A stretch of DNA of 64,000 bases from Scalesia atractyloides (taxonomy: Eukaryota > Streptophyta > Magnoliopsida > Asterales > Asteraceae). The notes beneath the pieces are model-generated. The model worked only from the letters and a program-made list of their open reading frames with translations, ran no database searches and was not told where the DNA came from. Shown one piece after another: positions 1 to 11,476 of the stretch. Within the stretch, counting starts at the first letter, position 1; each line of letters starts with the position of its first letter. A program made the position numbers and the translations under genes. The DNA is taken from NCBI GenBank assembly GCA_947069175.1, contig CAMTDV010000019.1:74275358-74339357 (forward strand), written 5' to 3'.

Positions 1-420
1 CAGGCATTTTGAAGTTTTAAGTAACACATCCTTTTCGGACAAACCATAACGTACATCACCTTTGATAGGCAACAATTCACCGGTCAAAGTTTTGATTTCG
101 ATGAGCTTCTTGTTACAAGCTATATGGGCATGGTTACTAGACAACCAGTCCATACCAAGAACTACATCGAAACCTGCCAACTTCATTGGCAATAGCGAAA
201 TAGGAATAAAGTGATCCTTAATGGAAATATAACATCCATCAAGAATTGTAGAAGCGGTTTCTAACGTTCCATCAGCGAGCTCTACATCGTATGTTATGTC
301 TAGAGTTCTCATGGGCAAGTTTAATAAGGCATTAAACTTATGATCTACAAATGATTTATTAGCCCCTGAATCGAAAAGAACTCTAGCATAGACATCATTA
401 ATAAGGAACGTACATGTTAT
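1..420 (-). CDS. Ty3/gypsy retropepsin-like aspartic protease domain (partial)
   Basis: An open frame on the minus strand carries the catalytic motif LFDSGA at about 361-381 and the second conserved block VVLGMDWL at about 140-163, the spacing expected of a gypsy protease. In the family this domain cuts the Gag-Pol polyprotein. The frame is open to the edge, so reverse transcriptase presumably continues outside the window. It lies directly after gag but in another frame, because small indels separate them. No in-frame stop was found here, but the element as a whole is not functional. Confidence 0.8.
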   Translation of the reverse strand, partial: MTCTFLINDVYARVLFDSGANKSFVDHKFNALLNLPMRTLDITYDVELADGTLETASTILDGCYISIKDHFIPISLLPMKLAGFDVVLGMDWLSSNHAHIACNKKLIEIKTLTGELLPIKGDVRYGLSEKDVLLKTSKCL

Positions 421-427
421 CACATTG

Positions 428-1672
428 TTACGTTTTACAGCCTCCTTGGCTTTCATCTGGGAGCACGAGCCTTTCCTTTCTTCGCCTCATCGTCCTTAGC
501 AGTGTCATCCTTCTTGTACTTAGGACAGTTGGGTTTGATATGCCCTTTCTCGCCAAATTAAAACAGGTGGCCTCCTTCAAATCTTTACATTCCAGGGCCT
601 TGTGCCCATGCCTCTTACAAATCCCACAAGGTTTTGTCTGAAGCTCGTCCCGACACGCACCAAAGTGTCGCTTGTTGCACTTTCTGCATTTAGGCCTATT
701 ATCAGACCTTTGATGGTTCTTGTTTGACCCGAACTTCCTGTTCTTGTTGAAGCGGCGAAACATGTCATCATCTCTCTTCCTTTTCTCGCCACCTTCAGAC
801 CTAAGAGATCTCTGTCTCTTCAAATCCTGAGTTAAGACCATGGAAAGGTCTACAACAGACCTAAATGTCACGGGCCTAGATGCCCTGACATCACCCTTAA
901 TCTCCGGCTCTAATCCGCCAATAAAACGTGAGATGCGTTTGGATTCGGGAGTGATCAAATATGGCTCCAATCTCGACATAGAGTTAAACTTCGATACATA
1001 CTTCCCACAGTCGAGGTTCTTCATGGTTTGCCCAATAAATTATGTTTCGGTCCTTTCCATCTCATGAGGTGGACAATAGGCATCCTTTACCAACTCAACA
1101 AACTTTTCCCAACTCAAATTATAAAGATAGATCTTCCCAGAAGACTGGATCATCGACTTCCACCACGTAAGGGCATCGCCCTTGAATGATTGTGCTACAA
1201 ACTGCACTACGTCTTTCTCAGCGCACCCACTGATTTCCACAATAGTTTCGATCTCATCTAACCATCAGAGCATTTCCACAGCTCCTTTTTCACCAGTGAA
1301 ATCACGTGGTTTGCAAGACACGAAGTATTTATAGGAGCAACCTTCCTTATTAAATTGGGTCTTTCTGCGGTACTCCTTTCTTTTCCTTTCAATATTCGAC
1401 GAATACTCAGAGTCGTCTTTCTTGTGAGAGGGATGTTCAGATTTCTTTTGCGATGAGTGCTTAGAATAGTGTGAGGATGTTTGCCTAGATCTGTGCTTAG
1501 AAGTATGCTTGGTATGTGAAGCACTGGATTTACCGTTCTTCTCTTCACGATCTTTAATTGCTTTTTTCTACTTCGGTAAAAATTAATGTCTGCAGTTCAC
1601 CTCTAGTAGTTACGATCTGTTCGTTGGCACCTCCATCCCCTCGGTGGCTATCTGCTTCATCTGAATTGGCCA
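428..1672 (-). pseudogene. gag of gypsy element 1, broken
   Basis: The capsid-like gag starts at an ATG at about 1670-1672 (MANSDEADSH). It has a hydrophilic Ser/Lys/His-rich N-terminus, the conserved capsid patch FKGDALTWW near 1165-1190, and CCHC zinc knuckles near 600-690 (CRKCN.., CGICK..). Breaks: an extra A in an A-run near 1561-1567, an in-frame TGA at 1265-1267, an in-frame TAA at 1040-1042, one base lost in the third knuckle near 555, and a further shift before the protease. Retrotransposon Gag packages element RNA in cytoplasmic particles. This copy cannot make a full protein. Confidence 0.8.
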
Positions 1673-2659
1673 TCCTTGTACTTTGACACTGAAGCAATCA
1701 CGTGGAATTTATTTAATTACACTTGTTTGATTTGATTGATAACGGAACAAACGACCTTAATAAGGGGGTGTTAAATGTGGCACAAATAGGTCTGTCACAA
1801 AGACAATTTAAGGCAGCACTAAGGGCTTGAATTTTAAAATCAAGATCACTAATGGATCAAATAGCTTTGAGGTTTGAACGTAGTTTTACTACCCCGAGAC
1901 AGAGAGTCGTAGACTACAACTGTCATTGTCACTAATGGACATAACATAGCCTGTATGCGCTGCACCACTGATGGATGTATTAACATGGCCGTAGGCACTA
2001 CACCACCAATGGGTGTTTAAATAAAGTAATCATCGCACTGATGATTTCTGATCAAGATCAAAATAGATTATATAGGCTTGGGCGTAGTCCTTTGCCTTGA
2101 CGGCTTGTGTGGTTCCTCAGGTCACACTGCCAGGAGGTTAATACCTTGAATATATTAACCTTTTAGAATAACAATTCCTTGAAATGGTTTAAGTAGCTAG
2201 TCCAGATCAGGCGGACTAGTGAAGTTTAGAACGTAGTTCACCACTTCTGGATAGAAGGGACTCCTTATAGGATTTCTCAACCTTAACTATCAGGGTAGAA
2301 CACCATATAATTAACTACTGTTTTGCTAATATATGTGACCTAATCACTTGGCAGGTGCAAACCATCAAGGAGATTTCTTGGAAATGTTTCGCAGATCACA
2401 AATTTCGAATTAATATCGAGACGTTGGCTTGAAGAACTGATATAATAATAGTATACATAACATTAATCCAAAGAAATTCCATTAATATTAATATTCAAAT
2501 TACAATTGCCCTAAGCGGGTCTTTTACAAGAAAATAAGATAAATTTCCTCACGGGGACAAAAATAAGAAACATACCCTCGTAGGGGTTTTAAAATTAAAT
2601 ACTTGTCCATGCAAGGACTTGATTTAAATTAAACATAATACGTAGGAATAATAGGGAGC
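1673..2659 (-). other. gypsy 1 spacer between the extra ORF and gag
   Basis: No open frame of note. The sequence is low-coding-potential leader with short repeated phrases such as CACTGATGGATG and ACCAATGGGTG near 1960-2020. It could be an intron or an untranslated spacer giving gag its own translation start. The function is not visible from sequence. Confidence 0.5.
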
Positions 2660-3839
2660 TCAATCCTTCTTCCCTGATAACTTTTTCACCAGCCTTTTTA
2701 ATAGTTTTTGGTTCTTCTTAGCATCCTTGGCTGATTTCTCTTGTAGCTCTTTTACACGTTCTAATGCTTCGTTTAGAACATTCATAGTTGGTGGCAGTTG
2801 TTGTGGTTGCGGTTGAGTTTGGGGTTGAGGCGGTGCAATCGGATTTTGGTACTCATAGTAGGGATATCCGCCTGGTTGGTAGGGATAGGGGTAATGTGCA
2901 TTCATAGCTGTTTCAAGGTAAGGGTCAGGGTGAGATATGTGATGGCTATGGCTATGCTCTGGCCAGGTAGATAGATCAAAGGGGTTGTATTCTGGCAATT
3001 GTCAGTAGGTAGGTATGGGGTTATCAAAACCCGATGGCGGAGGTGGTTGAAAAAGTTCACCAAATGGTAGGGGTGGTTGAGGCTCAGGCTCAACAGTAGA
3101 AGGCGGTTGTTCGTTGAAAGGCGAGGCATAAGAAGGTCCGCCCATTTGTGTATCTTCTGCGATAGAGGGGTAGGATGAAGGCTGGGGAGATAGTGGCCCA
3201 ACTCTGGTCCTCATTCGCACGGACATGCGTGCGTTCCTCTTCCTAGGTGGAGGAGGTGGTAGTTGTGGTTCTTCCACCTATTGGTTTTCAGGTGGAGGGG
3301 TGTAGTGTAACGGTGTATGGTAGGATGGAGTGTGGTGGGATGGTGTGCTATGGTAAGATGGGGAGTTATGGTAGGATGGGGTGTCGTAGAAAATGTATTG
3401 TGAAAATTTTTCCTGAAATTCATCGGGATAGTGCTGGGGCGTTCCAGCGTACGAGTTGGACCCGCTGGATAAGTAAATGGGATGCCCCATTGATCCTGTT
3501 GCCGGCATTTCTGGGTCGGAGTCTTCTTCCATAGGCTCCGGGGAATCTTCAGGTGGGGTTACTGAAGGTGAGTAGAATTGGAATATCGGGGTTATAATTC
3601 CCCTGGAAAGAATGGGAATGTGAGTGGTGAGATTGGGTAGGTTGCGGTGGCAGTGAATCTGGTGGTGGGGAATACTCGTGGGATATATAGTGACGATGAG
3701 GGTACGGCTCCCATGGTGATGAGGAGTCTCCTGACCCCTCGTAAGGGTTGTAGTTATGCAGATTCGAAGGTCCTTGACCCGCAGCTCCGCCTCTCATGAG
3801 GCCTTTTCCTTTCGCTCCTCTAGAAAACTTCGGAGGCAT
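2660..3839 (-). pseudogene. extra proline-rich ORF upstream of gag in gypsy 1
   Basis: Between the primer binding site and gag lies a degenerate ORF starting at ATG 3837-3839 (MPPKFSRGAKGKG). The N-terminus is basic and Gly-rich. A low-complexity middle rich in Pro, Tyr, Ser and His follows, including tandem SYH.TPS-type units near 3290-3370. The C-terminus (about 2660-2760) is a Lys/Leu-rich coiled-coil-like tail. One frameshift near 3590 and two in-frame stops (about 3278 and 3002) split it; undamaged, it would be about 390 codons. I recognise no domain. Ogre/Tat elements are known to carry an ORF before gag, but this element has an iMet-type PBS, unlike Ogre. Possibilities are an accessory RNA-binding protein or a captured host gene. 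Confidence 0.6.
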
Positions 3840-4010
3840 CTTTGACAATTCCTGTCACAAAGCAAATTAATAACCAAAGCAAGCAAAATAGCTAAATAAG
3901 GAAACGAATAATCCTAGGTCAAAGCCTAGACTCGAGAGTCTAAGGAATGTGTTTTCTTATATCGTTTGAGATCAAACACTAATGGCAAGTGTTGAATTCC
4001 CTCAAACGTT

Positions 4011-4023
4011 GGCTCTGATACCA
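4011..4023 (-). promoter_or_regulatory. primer binding site (tRNA-iMet type) of gypsy 1
   Basis: On the minus strand it reads TGGTATCAGAGCC, the plant initiator-Met tRNA complement, three bases inside the LTR end (TGTGACA then GGT). It fixes the orientation of the element and the inner LTR border. Confidence 0.9.
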
Positions 4024-4026
4024 ACC

Positions 4027-7000
4027 TGTCACACCCCGACATCCACGTGTCAACCGGTGGGCCCGGTGGGGAGTATCGTGACGTACAGTTGATATCATCA
4101 CAACCAAATAAGCATAACACAGCGGAAGGCTTGGAATAATTAAACTATTACAACCGATAATGTCGAGTGTTCAAAATAAATATATACAGACATGGTTGTA
4201 ACTAGATCCACAGGCGGATCGAAATGCGTACAAAATGATAGCAGACACTACAGGCAATTCCCTAAGGTCGGAACTCCTTGGTTATTCGCCCCGCAGCTCC
4301 CGGCCTATTCCGTACTTGCAACCTGTAACTAAAGCTTTTGAAAATACGTCAGTTTACACCGGTAAATACACTCAACCGACTCATTTTGAAAATATTTTCG
4401 AAAACGGTTTTAGGTGCGCTAGGCACGTTTTTATAAATAACTTGGGACAGTACAGAGACCTTGTATACAGATTTACATGCTGGCTTTTACATATGAGGCC
4501 CGGTACAAAAACCGAGACATGATCGACTGACAAACCACTCTGAACTTTCACAAAGAAAGCAGGATAGCAATTTCCCAGTGTATGCCTACACGCCATGCTA
4601 TATTGTCGTGGCCACTACCAATTTAGTGAGCCAAGGATATCCCAGACACGGTCAATCCCATCCTCAATCTTTAGTGTTTTAGTTTCAGTCAAAATAGATC
4701 AAAATCGGGTTATGAAAGATTTCTTTTAATTATCACAACTCGATAAAACATTATCCCATACCTGACTAAGCGGTAGTAGTCTACCGTATCCCAAGCCCGT
4801 ATAGGGAAAATAAGTTAAGAGTATTTACCTGAATTGAAGTTCGCAAGTAATCCAAATTCAGCCGTATTCTAGAGCAAGTACAGGAGCAATCTACGGGAGG
4901 CGTTCAGTCTAGAGTGATGGTAATTAATAACCAGTATTAGAATGCTAACGGGTCCTTAGTTAAGTCCTAGACTTGGACAGGTTAGTCTTACGCTAAATTG
5001 TGATACGGTACGATACACTAGATTAAGCGGTGACCGGAATAGAATGTTTAAATTGGACCCGACAAGTACATAGACTTGTATAATATGGGAAGAGCAATAA
5101 CATTCTGATTTTGATAAGGAATGGATAAAGTTAAACCCGTCCTGGTTAAAATACGTAAACTAGCTACGTATGTTTAACCGAACGCGTATAAGCGAAACCG
5201 GGTAATCGTAAGAGTCGTATATAAGTTCCATAATGGGATATGTTTAAAATATGTTATAAAGTCAGTAGCTTTGCAAAAGATAGGCCCGGAGTGTGTTTAA
5301 ATCCGTTTTATGCCTTTTAAGGGCATTTGGTCATTCTTGTGTTTATAAAAGATGTAAGTTAAGGATAAATATGTATTTTATCATGTTATAACAGTAGGAT
5401 ATCAAATATATATTTTATCATGTTATAACAGTAGGATATCAAATATATGTGTGTTTGATGATTTTGAAACACACTATGTCCCGTAGGGACATTTTAGTAA
5501 TTTCACACATAGCTTTGTGGCCGAATTTGGGATTCCGAGTTCGGGACTTGTACTTACTGTTGTTATATAAAAATAAGTTTATAAATCAGTAAGTAACAAG
5601 TCTCGGCTCATGGTTATGGTTTTTAAACCATACTTATGAGCCGAAAAGGCGTAAAAGTCGCTAAATTGCCGTTAAATCGATATTTAATATAAATTGAAGT
5701 TAGGACCTATTTTAAACAGCCAAAATATGTCATTTAACTTATAACATCAGCAAGTTAAGGTTTTGATTATAAAAAGTTTGATTCTTGCTATTTTCCGTAA
5801 AAAGGGTAGTTTAGTCGTTTTGCAGCGATTAGCGATTCTTAATCATACATTTAAGTCATAAACTAAACAAACATCCAAATGGTCCTACTTATCATAACAT
5901 ATCAGTAAGTATACCATCCATATGCTCATATGTGCTAAAAATCTCATTTGATGCAAAAAGGACCTATTTGCAAAGTTTTCAGGATTTTTACGGAACTTAT
6001 GTGATAACTCGGATTTCTTAGGAATCGAGTCACGAAACTTTAGGACAATATTATAAACATAATCATGATCATAAAATGACCAAAACTCAGTAGCAAGAAT
6101 GGCTTAGAATGGGTCATAACTGAAAGTCAACAGAAAGTCAACTGTTAAGACTTTTGGTTACAATCCGAGCCTAGACCAAAATTTGACGAGCCAAAACTGT
6201 TGACACAAGTTCTAATACTTATTTTAAGGTTATTAATGCTTTAAAACATAATTTATAACATCTGGATCATTAGTTATGCATTTTTACAAATCTGAACAGT
6301 TTGACTTTATTTGACTTTTCGGTTGACTCGTCAATCGGCCATGAATCCGTGAAAATCTGAAGATGCCCTCTTGAGGGTTTATTACCTCCGTCATTATGAG
6401 CACGTAGGATCTTTCGTTACGCATAATGGCGGAGTATACACGGATTTAGAACAAAGTCAAGCCGTTTTTACGACAAGACTTTGTTCTAAGCTAATAACTA
6501 TATAAAATCGACTTAGCACGGATTATAGACTTACAATAGGTCAAAGAGTGTGCTAAGAACAGAATGGGAGCTTCACAAATGGCCAGGAACTCTCCTTGAT
6601 GAACTTGGTAACAATTGATGAAGAAAGTGTGTCACAAGACCCAAACCTTCATCACATATATGGTCATGGATGCTCCTGAAGTGTTACCAGGTGTTAAGGA
6701 CTGAAGTAGGATGAGTACAAGTGTTGAGGGATGTGTCTAGAGGTGCTGAAGGGTGGCAAACCCGTGGATATGTGCAAAACATGCAAGCTGCCAGGTTTTT
6801 ACCAACTTTCTGTCACTGGCACCCTCTCGCGGGGCGCGAGAGGTGTGAGCCCAGTCAGTCGCGGCCCGCGACCGGGCTTTGGGTCAGCCAGCCAAGTTTA
6901 CAACTTGGAAAATTTAGTCCCTGCACCTTTAAACTACGTTATACATTCATTTCTTGCATAATTGGCCCCTCTACTTCATTCCTAGACACAATAAGGATAG

Positions 7001-7103
7001 GATAAGCGATTCGACAAACCTTGGTCCCTCCGCGTAAAATACACATACGGATTACTGGGACACGTGTCGGAAAATATTGGACGTAAAAACACGTAGTGTC
7101 ACA
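4027..7103 (-). repeat. 5' LTR of gypsy element 1 (about 3.08 kb)
   Basis: It starts TGTCACACCCC and ends GTGTCACA on the plus strand, giving the TG..CA ends of an LTR. The inner edge abuts the PBS and the outer edge abuts copia RT codons. Small ORFs inside are chance. An approximately 43-bp unit is tandemly duplicated at 5368-5452. CG-rich palindromes lie at 6824-6872, near the transcriptional 5' end. The partner LTR is outside the window, so divergence cannot be judged. Confidence 0.85.
6824..6872. repeat. CG-rich palindrome pair in the gypsy 1 LTR
   Basis: Two perfect or near-perfect dyads lie side by side: CTCTCGCGGGGCGCGAGAG (6824-6842) and GTCGCGGCCCGCGAC (6858-6872). They sit about 230-280 bp from the LTR's transcriptional 5' end. 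They could be regulatory sites or RNA hairpins if transcribed. Confidence 0.6.
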
Positions 7104-8294
7104 AGTGTATATGCACATTCCTGAAGGTTATACTTCTGAGTCTAGTTCTAAAGTTTGTAGACTTAAGAAGTCCTTGTATGGGCTTAAACAAGCTCCTCGT
7201 ATGTGGAATGAGAAGCTTGTTACTATCTTACGAAAATTTAATTTTGTTCAAAGTAAGTGTGATCCTTCTATGTTTATCAAACAAGTATACATGGTTGTGT
7301 GGTTTTGATTGTTTATGTGGATGATATTATGCTTACAGGAGATTGGACATGTGAAATTAAAAATGTTAAGAAGTTTTTAAAAACTAAATTTTTAATTAAA
7401 GACTTAGGTCATTTGAAGTATTTTTTGGGTATCAAGGTTCTTAGAACTTCTAAGGGTCTGTGTTTATCTCAACGAAAATATTGTCTTGATTTACTTGCTG
7501 AATTTGGTATGACTGGGTGTAAACCTGTTAACAGTCCCATTGAGGCTAATCACGTGTTAACTCATTTGTGTGAAACTGATAATAAAACCGTTAAGTGATA
7601 TTACTTGTTATCAGAAACTTGTGGGAAAACTGATTTATTTATCTCACACTCGACCTGATATTACTTATGCTGTTTATTTTTTGAGTCAATATATGCATAA
7701 GCCTTTTAAGTTCTCATTTTAAGATTGCTTTAAGGGTGTTAAGGTATCTTAAAGGCTCTCCGGGAAAAGGAGTGTTGTTTGGAAAAAAAATGAGAAGTTT
7801 GAGTGGAAAGGTTTTTTTTGGATTCCGATTGGGGAAAGTGTTTAGAGTCCAGGAAGTCTATTACTGGTTATTGTATTTTCTTGGGCTCTTGTTTGGTCTC
7901 GTGGAAAAGCAAACGGCACTCCACTATTTCTCGGTCATCTGCTGAAGCAGAATACCGATCAATGTGTGCTGCAACATGTGAACTTGTTTGGATATCAAAT
8001 GTTTTAAAGGGATTAAATGTTTCTATCCAGCTCCCTATAAGTCATTTTTTGTGACAATTATGCAGCTATTTCCATAGCTGCTAATCCTGTCTTTCATGAT
8101 AGAACTAAGCACTTTGAGATAGATTTATTTTTCTTAACAGAAAAAGTTTCAAAAGGGGTGATTAAAATTGAAGGGGTTTCTTCATCTAACCAGACTGCAT
8201 ATGTCTTCACTAAAGGTTGTTGGTTAACTCTCATGAAAAGGCTTGTGCTGAGCTTAAACTTCATGATGTAAAAAATTGAATTGTGGGGGGGGGG
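7104..8294 (+). pseudogene. copia reverse transcriptase and RNase H remains
   Basis: The reading begins mid-RT with the copia signature KSLYGLKQAPRMW near 7165-7210 and continues to the catalytic YVDD box (VYVDDIMLTGD, about 7310-7340). RNase H follows (DSDW.. near 7815 and SRSSAEAEYRSM near 7935-7970). At least four frame changes split it (about 7300, 7595, 7700-7735 and 7800-7870), and a further shift falls near 8050. The family copies element RNA into cDNA in cytoplasmic particles. The upstream RT, integrase and gag are missing because gypsy 1 interrupts them at 7103/7104. Confidence 0.85.
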
Positions 8295-8297
8295 GGG
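8285..8297 (+). promoter_or_regulatory. polypurine tract (13 G) of copia element 1
   Basis: A run of 13 G sits immediately before the original 3' LTR start, where the plus-strand cDNA primer belongs. The next element inserted just after it, so its 5-bp duplication GGTGT contains the first bases (TGT) of the copia LTR. Confidence 0.7.
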
Positions 8298-8300
8298 TGT
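8296..8300. repeat. target site duplication GGTGT, left copy, of gypsy 2
   Basis: GGTGT precedes the LTR start TGTAAACATT here and recurs at 13871-13875 right after the second LTR ends in TGTGACA. This proves that 8301-13870 went in as one insertion. Confidence 0.9.
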
Positions 8301-9026
8301 TGTAAACATTTGTCAAAAACGGGTTTCCAAAACCCGGTCCATTTTGTAATCGAATATCAAGTTATAAATGTCACGTTGTATATTTAAGATTATTTTGATT
8401 TTTAATGATACATCATTAATAAACAAACTAAACTATAAAAATTATATTTGATAAAAAGTGAAAACAAAATAAATAAAAATGAAATGTGGCTGCCGGGACT
8501 CGAACCCGGGTCAGCCGGAACCTAAACCCAAAGACTTAACACACACCCACATCACCACTCTGCCACTTGTTGTTTTCTATCATCTCTAGGAAACAAATAA
8601 CTCTTATACACAAATATAGTTAAACCGGTTGCGCCAACTGAGAAACCGAAATCGGCAATTCAACCGTCTAATCGTTTGATTAATCGCACATTCAGGTTTA
8701 TAACCGATGCACCGACGATTTTTAATCAATTCAGATTGAATGAACATCAATTTTCATCATCATCGGTTTTTATAACCGAAATAATCAAAGTCCCAATTAC
8801 TTCAACTCAAGACCCCTCTCGCGACTCAGAAACATCATACCAACTTTCCATTTCATTTTCGTCACACATTCGGTTCACCAGAAAGCTTAAATCAACTCGC
8901 TGGAAAATTCTGCAAGTTCGCCGGAAAACCGTATTTGTCCTCAAATCGGTAAGTTCTTCAATACCATCATAGTCTAACAGTTGTTAAGCTATTTCTAACT
9001 CAAACCTTCCACTTGAGATCGAATTC
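8301..9026 (+). repeat. 5' LTR of gypsy 2, truncated at 726 bp
   Basis: It matches the first 722 bp of the full LTR at 11209-11930 almost base for base. Similarity stops at the shared phrase GAGATCGAATTC. Position 9027 onward is RT coding sequence instead of the remaining 1.9 kb of LTR. Confidence 0.9.
8489..8569 (-). repeat. tRNA-like module (A and B boxes) in LTR 1 of gypsy 2
   Basis: On the minus strand, TGGCAGAGTGG (8555-8565) fits the Pol III A box and GGGTTCGAGTCCC (about 8496-8508) fits the B box. The spacing suits a tRNA-Ser/Leu-like body. The acceptor and anticodon arms do not fold convincingly, so it is tRNA-derived rather than a working tRNA gene. The same module is at 11397-11476 in LTR 2. 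Confidence 0.65.
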
Positions 9027-9030
9027 TAGT

Positions 9031-11190
9031 TAAAAGAGGTGCAATTCCTCGGACATGTAGTCAATGACAAGGGAATACATGTCGACCCCTCAAAGATCAA
9101 AGCGGTACAAGAATGGCAAGCTCCACGTACCCCAACTGAAGTAAGATCTTTTCTTGTTTGGCTGGTTATTATCGTCGATTCATCTCAAACTTCTCACGCA
9201 TTGCTGTACCACTCACGGCTTTAAACTCACAAGGGAAAACCTTTCATATGGGACCCAAGCAGGAAGAAGCCTTCCAAACTCTTAAACAGAAACTTTGTGA
9301 TGCACCAATCCTCACTCTTCCTGAAGGTTGTGATGATTTTGTGGTCTATTGCGACGCGTCAGGGCAAGGATTAGGCTGCGTTCTAATGCAAAGAGGAAAA
9401 GTTATAGCTTATGCTTCGAGACAACTCAAGACGCATGAGAAGAACTACACCACTCATGACCTAGAACTTGGAGCCGTTGTGTTCGCTCTTAAGATATGGA
9501 GGCATTATCTCTATGGTACTAAGTGTGAAATATACACTGACCACAAGAGTCTTCAACATATCTTCAATCAAAAGGAGTTAAACATGAAGCAACGAAGATG
9601 GGTCGAACTTCTAAATGATTACGACTGTGAAATTCGATACCACCCTGGCAAAGCAAATGTGGTGGCTGATGCACTTAGTCGAAAGGGTTATGCGAACTCC
9701 ATTCGTCTTCGTTGTTCGCAAATTATAACCGACATTAAAGATCAAATTCGAGAAGCCCAACATGTTTCAGTAACGGAAGATGATGTACGAAAGGAGATGT
9801 CCTGTGGAGCTGAACTTAAAATTGAAACTAAATCTGACGGTATTCTGTACTACCTAGATCGTATCTGGATTCCTAACTACAACAATCTTCGTGAAATTCT
9901 TATGAAGGAAGCTCACAAAACGCGATACTCTATACACCCAGGAGCCGATAAGATGTATCAAGACCTACGATATACCTATTGGTGGCCTGGAATGAAAAAG
10001 GATATTGCTGTTTTTGTTTCCAAGTGCCATACATGTTCCAAGGTGAAAGCTAAACACCAAAGACCCTCAGGACTTCTGGTCCAACCTGAAATACTTGTAT
10101 GGAAGTGGGAAAATATAACCATGGATTTCATTACCGGGTTACCTCGCACTTCTGGTGGGTATGACACTATATGGGTAATTATAGACCGACTTACAAAATC
10201 AGCTCACTTTATTCCTATCCGCGAAGATTTCAAGAACGAAAAGCTTGCTCGTATTTATATCAGCGAAATCGTAAGCCGACATGGGGGTACCGTTAAGCAT
10301 TATTTCTGATGGTGATGGTCGTTTCACTTCACGAACATGGCAAGCAGTACAAGCCGCTATGGGTACGCGATTAGATCTCAGTACCGCCTATCATCCTCAA
10401 ACTGATGGTCAATCTGAACGCACCATCCAAACTCTTGAAGATATGCTTCGCGCATGTGTTATAGACTTCAAGGGAAATTGGGACACTCACCTACCATTAG
10501 TAGAATTTTCCTACAACAACAGCTATCATTCAAGTATCGGCATGGCACCTTTTGAAGCCTTATATGGTCGTAAGTGCCGATCTCCTGTAGTTGGCACGAA
10601 ATTGGGGAAGCTCAAATCACTGGTCCAGAATTGATTCAAGAAACCACAGACAAGATCCATCAAATCCAAAACAATCTTCTAGCGGCTCAGAGTCGTCAAA
10701 GAGTTATGCAGATAAACGACGGAAGCCTTTAGAGTTTAACATTGGTGATCATGTACTTCTAAAAGTATCACCGTGGAAGGGAGTAGTTCGTTTTGGTCAA
10801 AAAGGCAAGCTAGCACCACGCTACGTAGGACCTTTCAAGATACTCGAAAGAGTAGGACCTGTAGCATACAAGCTTGATCTACCAAAAGAACTCAACAGGA
10901 TTCATCCCACATTCCACGTATCGAACTTGAAGAAGTGCCTCGCTGATGAAAACCTCCACATTCCTCTGGAAGATATTCAGATTGATGAATCTATGCATTT
11001 TATTGAAAGACCAGTAGAAATCATGGACTTCGGGGAGAAACGTCTACGACGAAGTCGCATTCCAATTGTTAGGGTACGCTGGGAGTCGAAACGGGGACCT
11101 GAGTTTACTTGGGAACGTGAAGACTCAATGCGCGAAAAATACCCGCATCTTTTCCTACTACTTCTACTACTTAAATTTCGGGACGAAATT
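9031..11190 (+). pseudogene. chromovirus pol: RT C-terminus, RNase H, integrase, chromodomain
   Basis: Domains in order: the end of RT (VQFLGHVVNDKGIHVDPSK, about 9040-9095), RT thumb/RNase H (AGYYRRFI.., YCDASGQGLGC near 9348-9380, TDHKSLQ), the HHCC zinc-binding integrase segment (9930-10040), the integrase catalytic core (DFITGLPRT near 10126-10150, SDGDGRF near 10308, and the AYHPQTDGQSERT block near 10385), GPFKI.. and a chromodomain-like end (VRVRWESKRGPEFTWE, 11070-11120). Frame changes lie near 9155, 10300 and 10610. The chromodomain in this family targets integration to chromatin. The copy is defective. Confidence 0.9.
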
Positions 11191-11191
11191 T

Positions 11192-11208
11192 CTAAAAGTA
11201 GGGGATAC
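11192..11208 (+). promoter_or_regulatory. polypurine tract of gypsy 2
   Basis: AAAAGTAGGGGATAC lies directly before the 3' LTR start TGTAACATTTG, the normal place for the plus-strand primer. Confidence 0.65.
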
Positions 11209-11396
11209 TGTAACATTTGTCAAAAACGGGTTTCCAAAACCCGGTCCGTTTTGTAATCGAATATCAAGTTATAAATGTCACGTTGTATATTTAAGATTAT
11301 TTTGATTTTTAATGATACATAATTAATAAACAAACTAAACTATAAAAATTATATTTGATAAAAAGTGAAAACAAAATAAATAAAAATGAAATGTTG

Positions 11397-11476
11397 CTGC
11401 CGGGACTCGAACCCGGGTCAGCCGGAACCTAAACCCAAAGACTTAACACACACCCACATCACCACTCCGCCACTTG
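11397..11476 (-). repeat. tRNA-like module in LTR 2 of gypsy 2, minus strand
   Basis: A second copy of the module at 8489-8569, differing by one A-box base. The B-box TTCGAGTCC core is intact. It is present in both LTRs, so the LTR carried it before the insertion. Confidence 0.65.

Larger units (their letters stand above)
1..7103 (-). mobile_element. Ty3/gypsy LTR retrotransposon 1, 5' part, runs off the left edge
   Basis: The element reads right to left: LTR (4027-7103), tRNA-iMet-type primer binding site (4011-4023), a long leader with an extra proline-rich ORF, gag, then aspartic protease at the window edge. RT, integrase and the second LTR would lie beyond position 1. It interrupts a Ty1/copia reverse transcriptase, whose reading resumes at 7104. 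Frameshifts and stops in both ORFs show it is dead. The roughly 3 kb LTR suggests a Tekay-like chromovirus, but no diagnostic pol domain is visible to confirm the clade. Confidence 0.85.
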
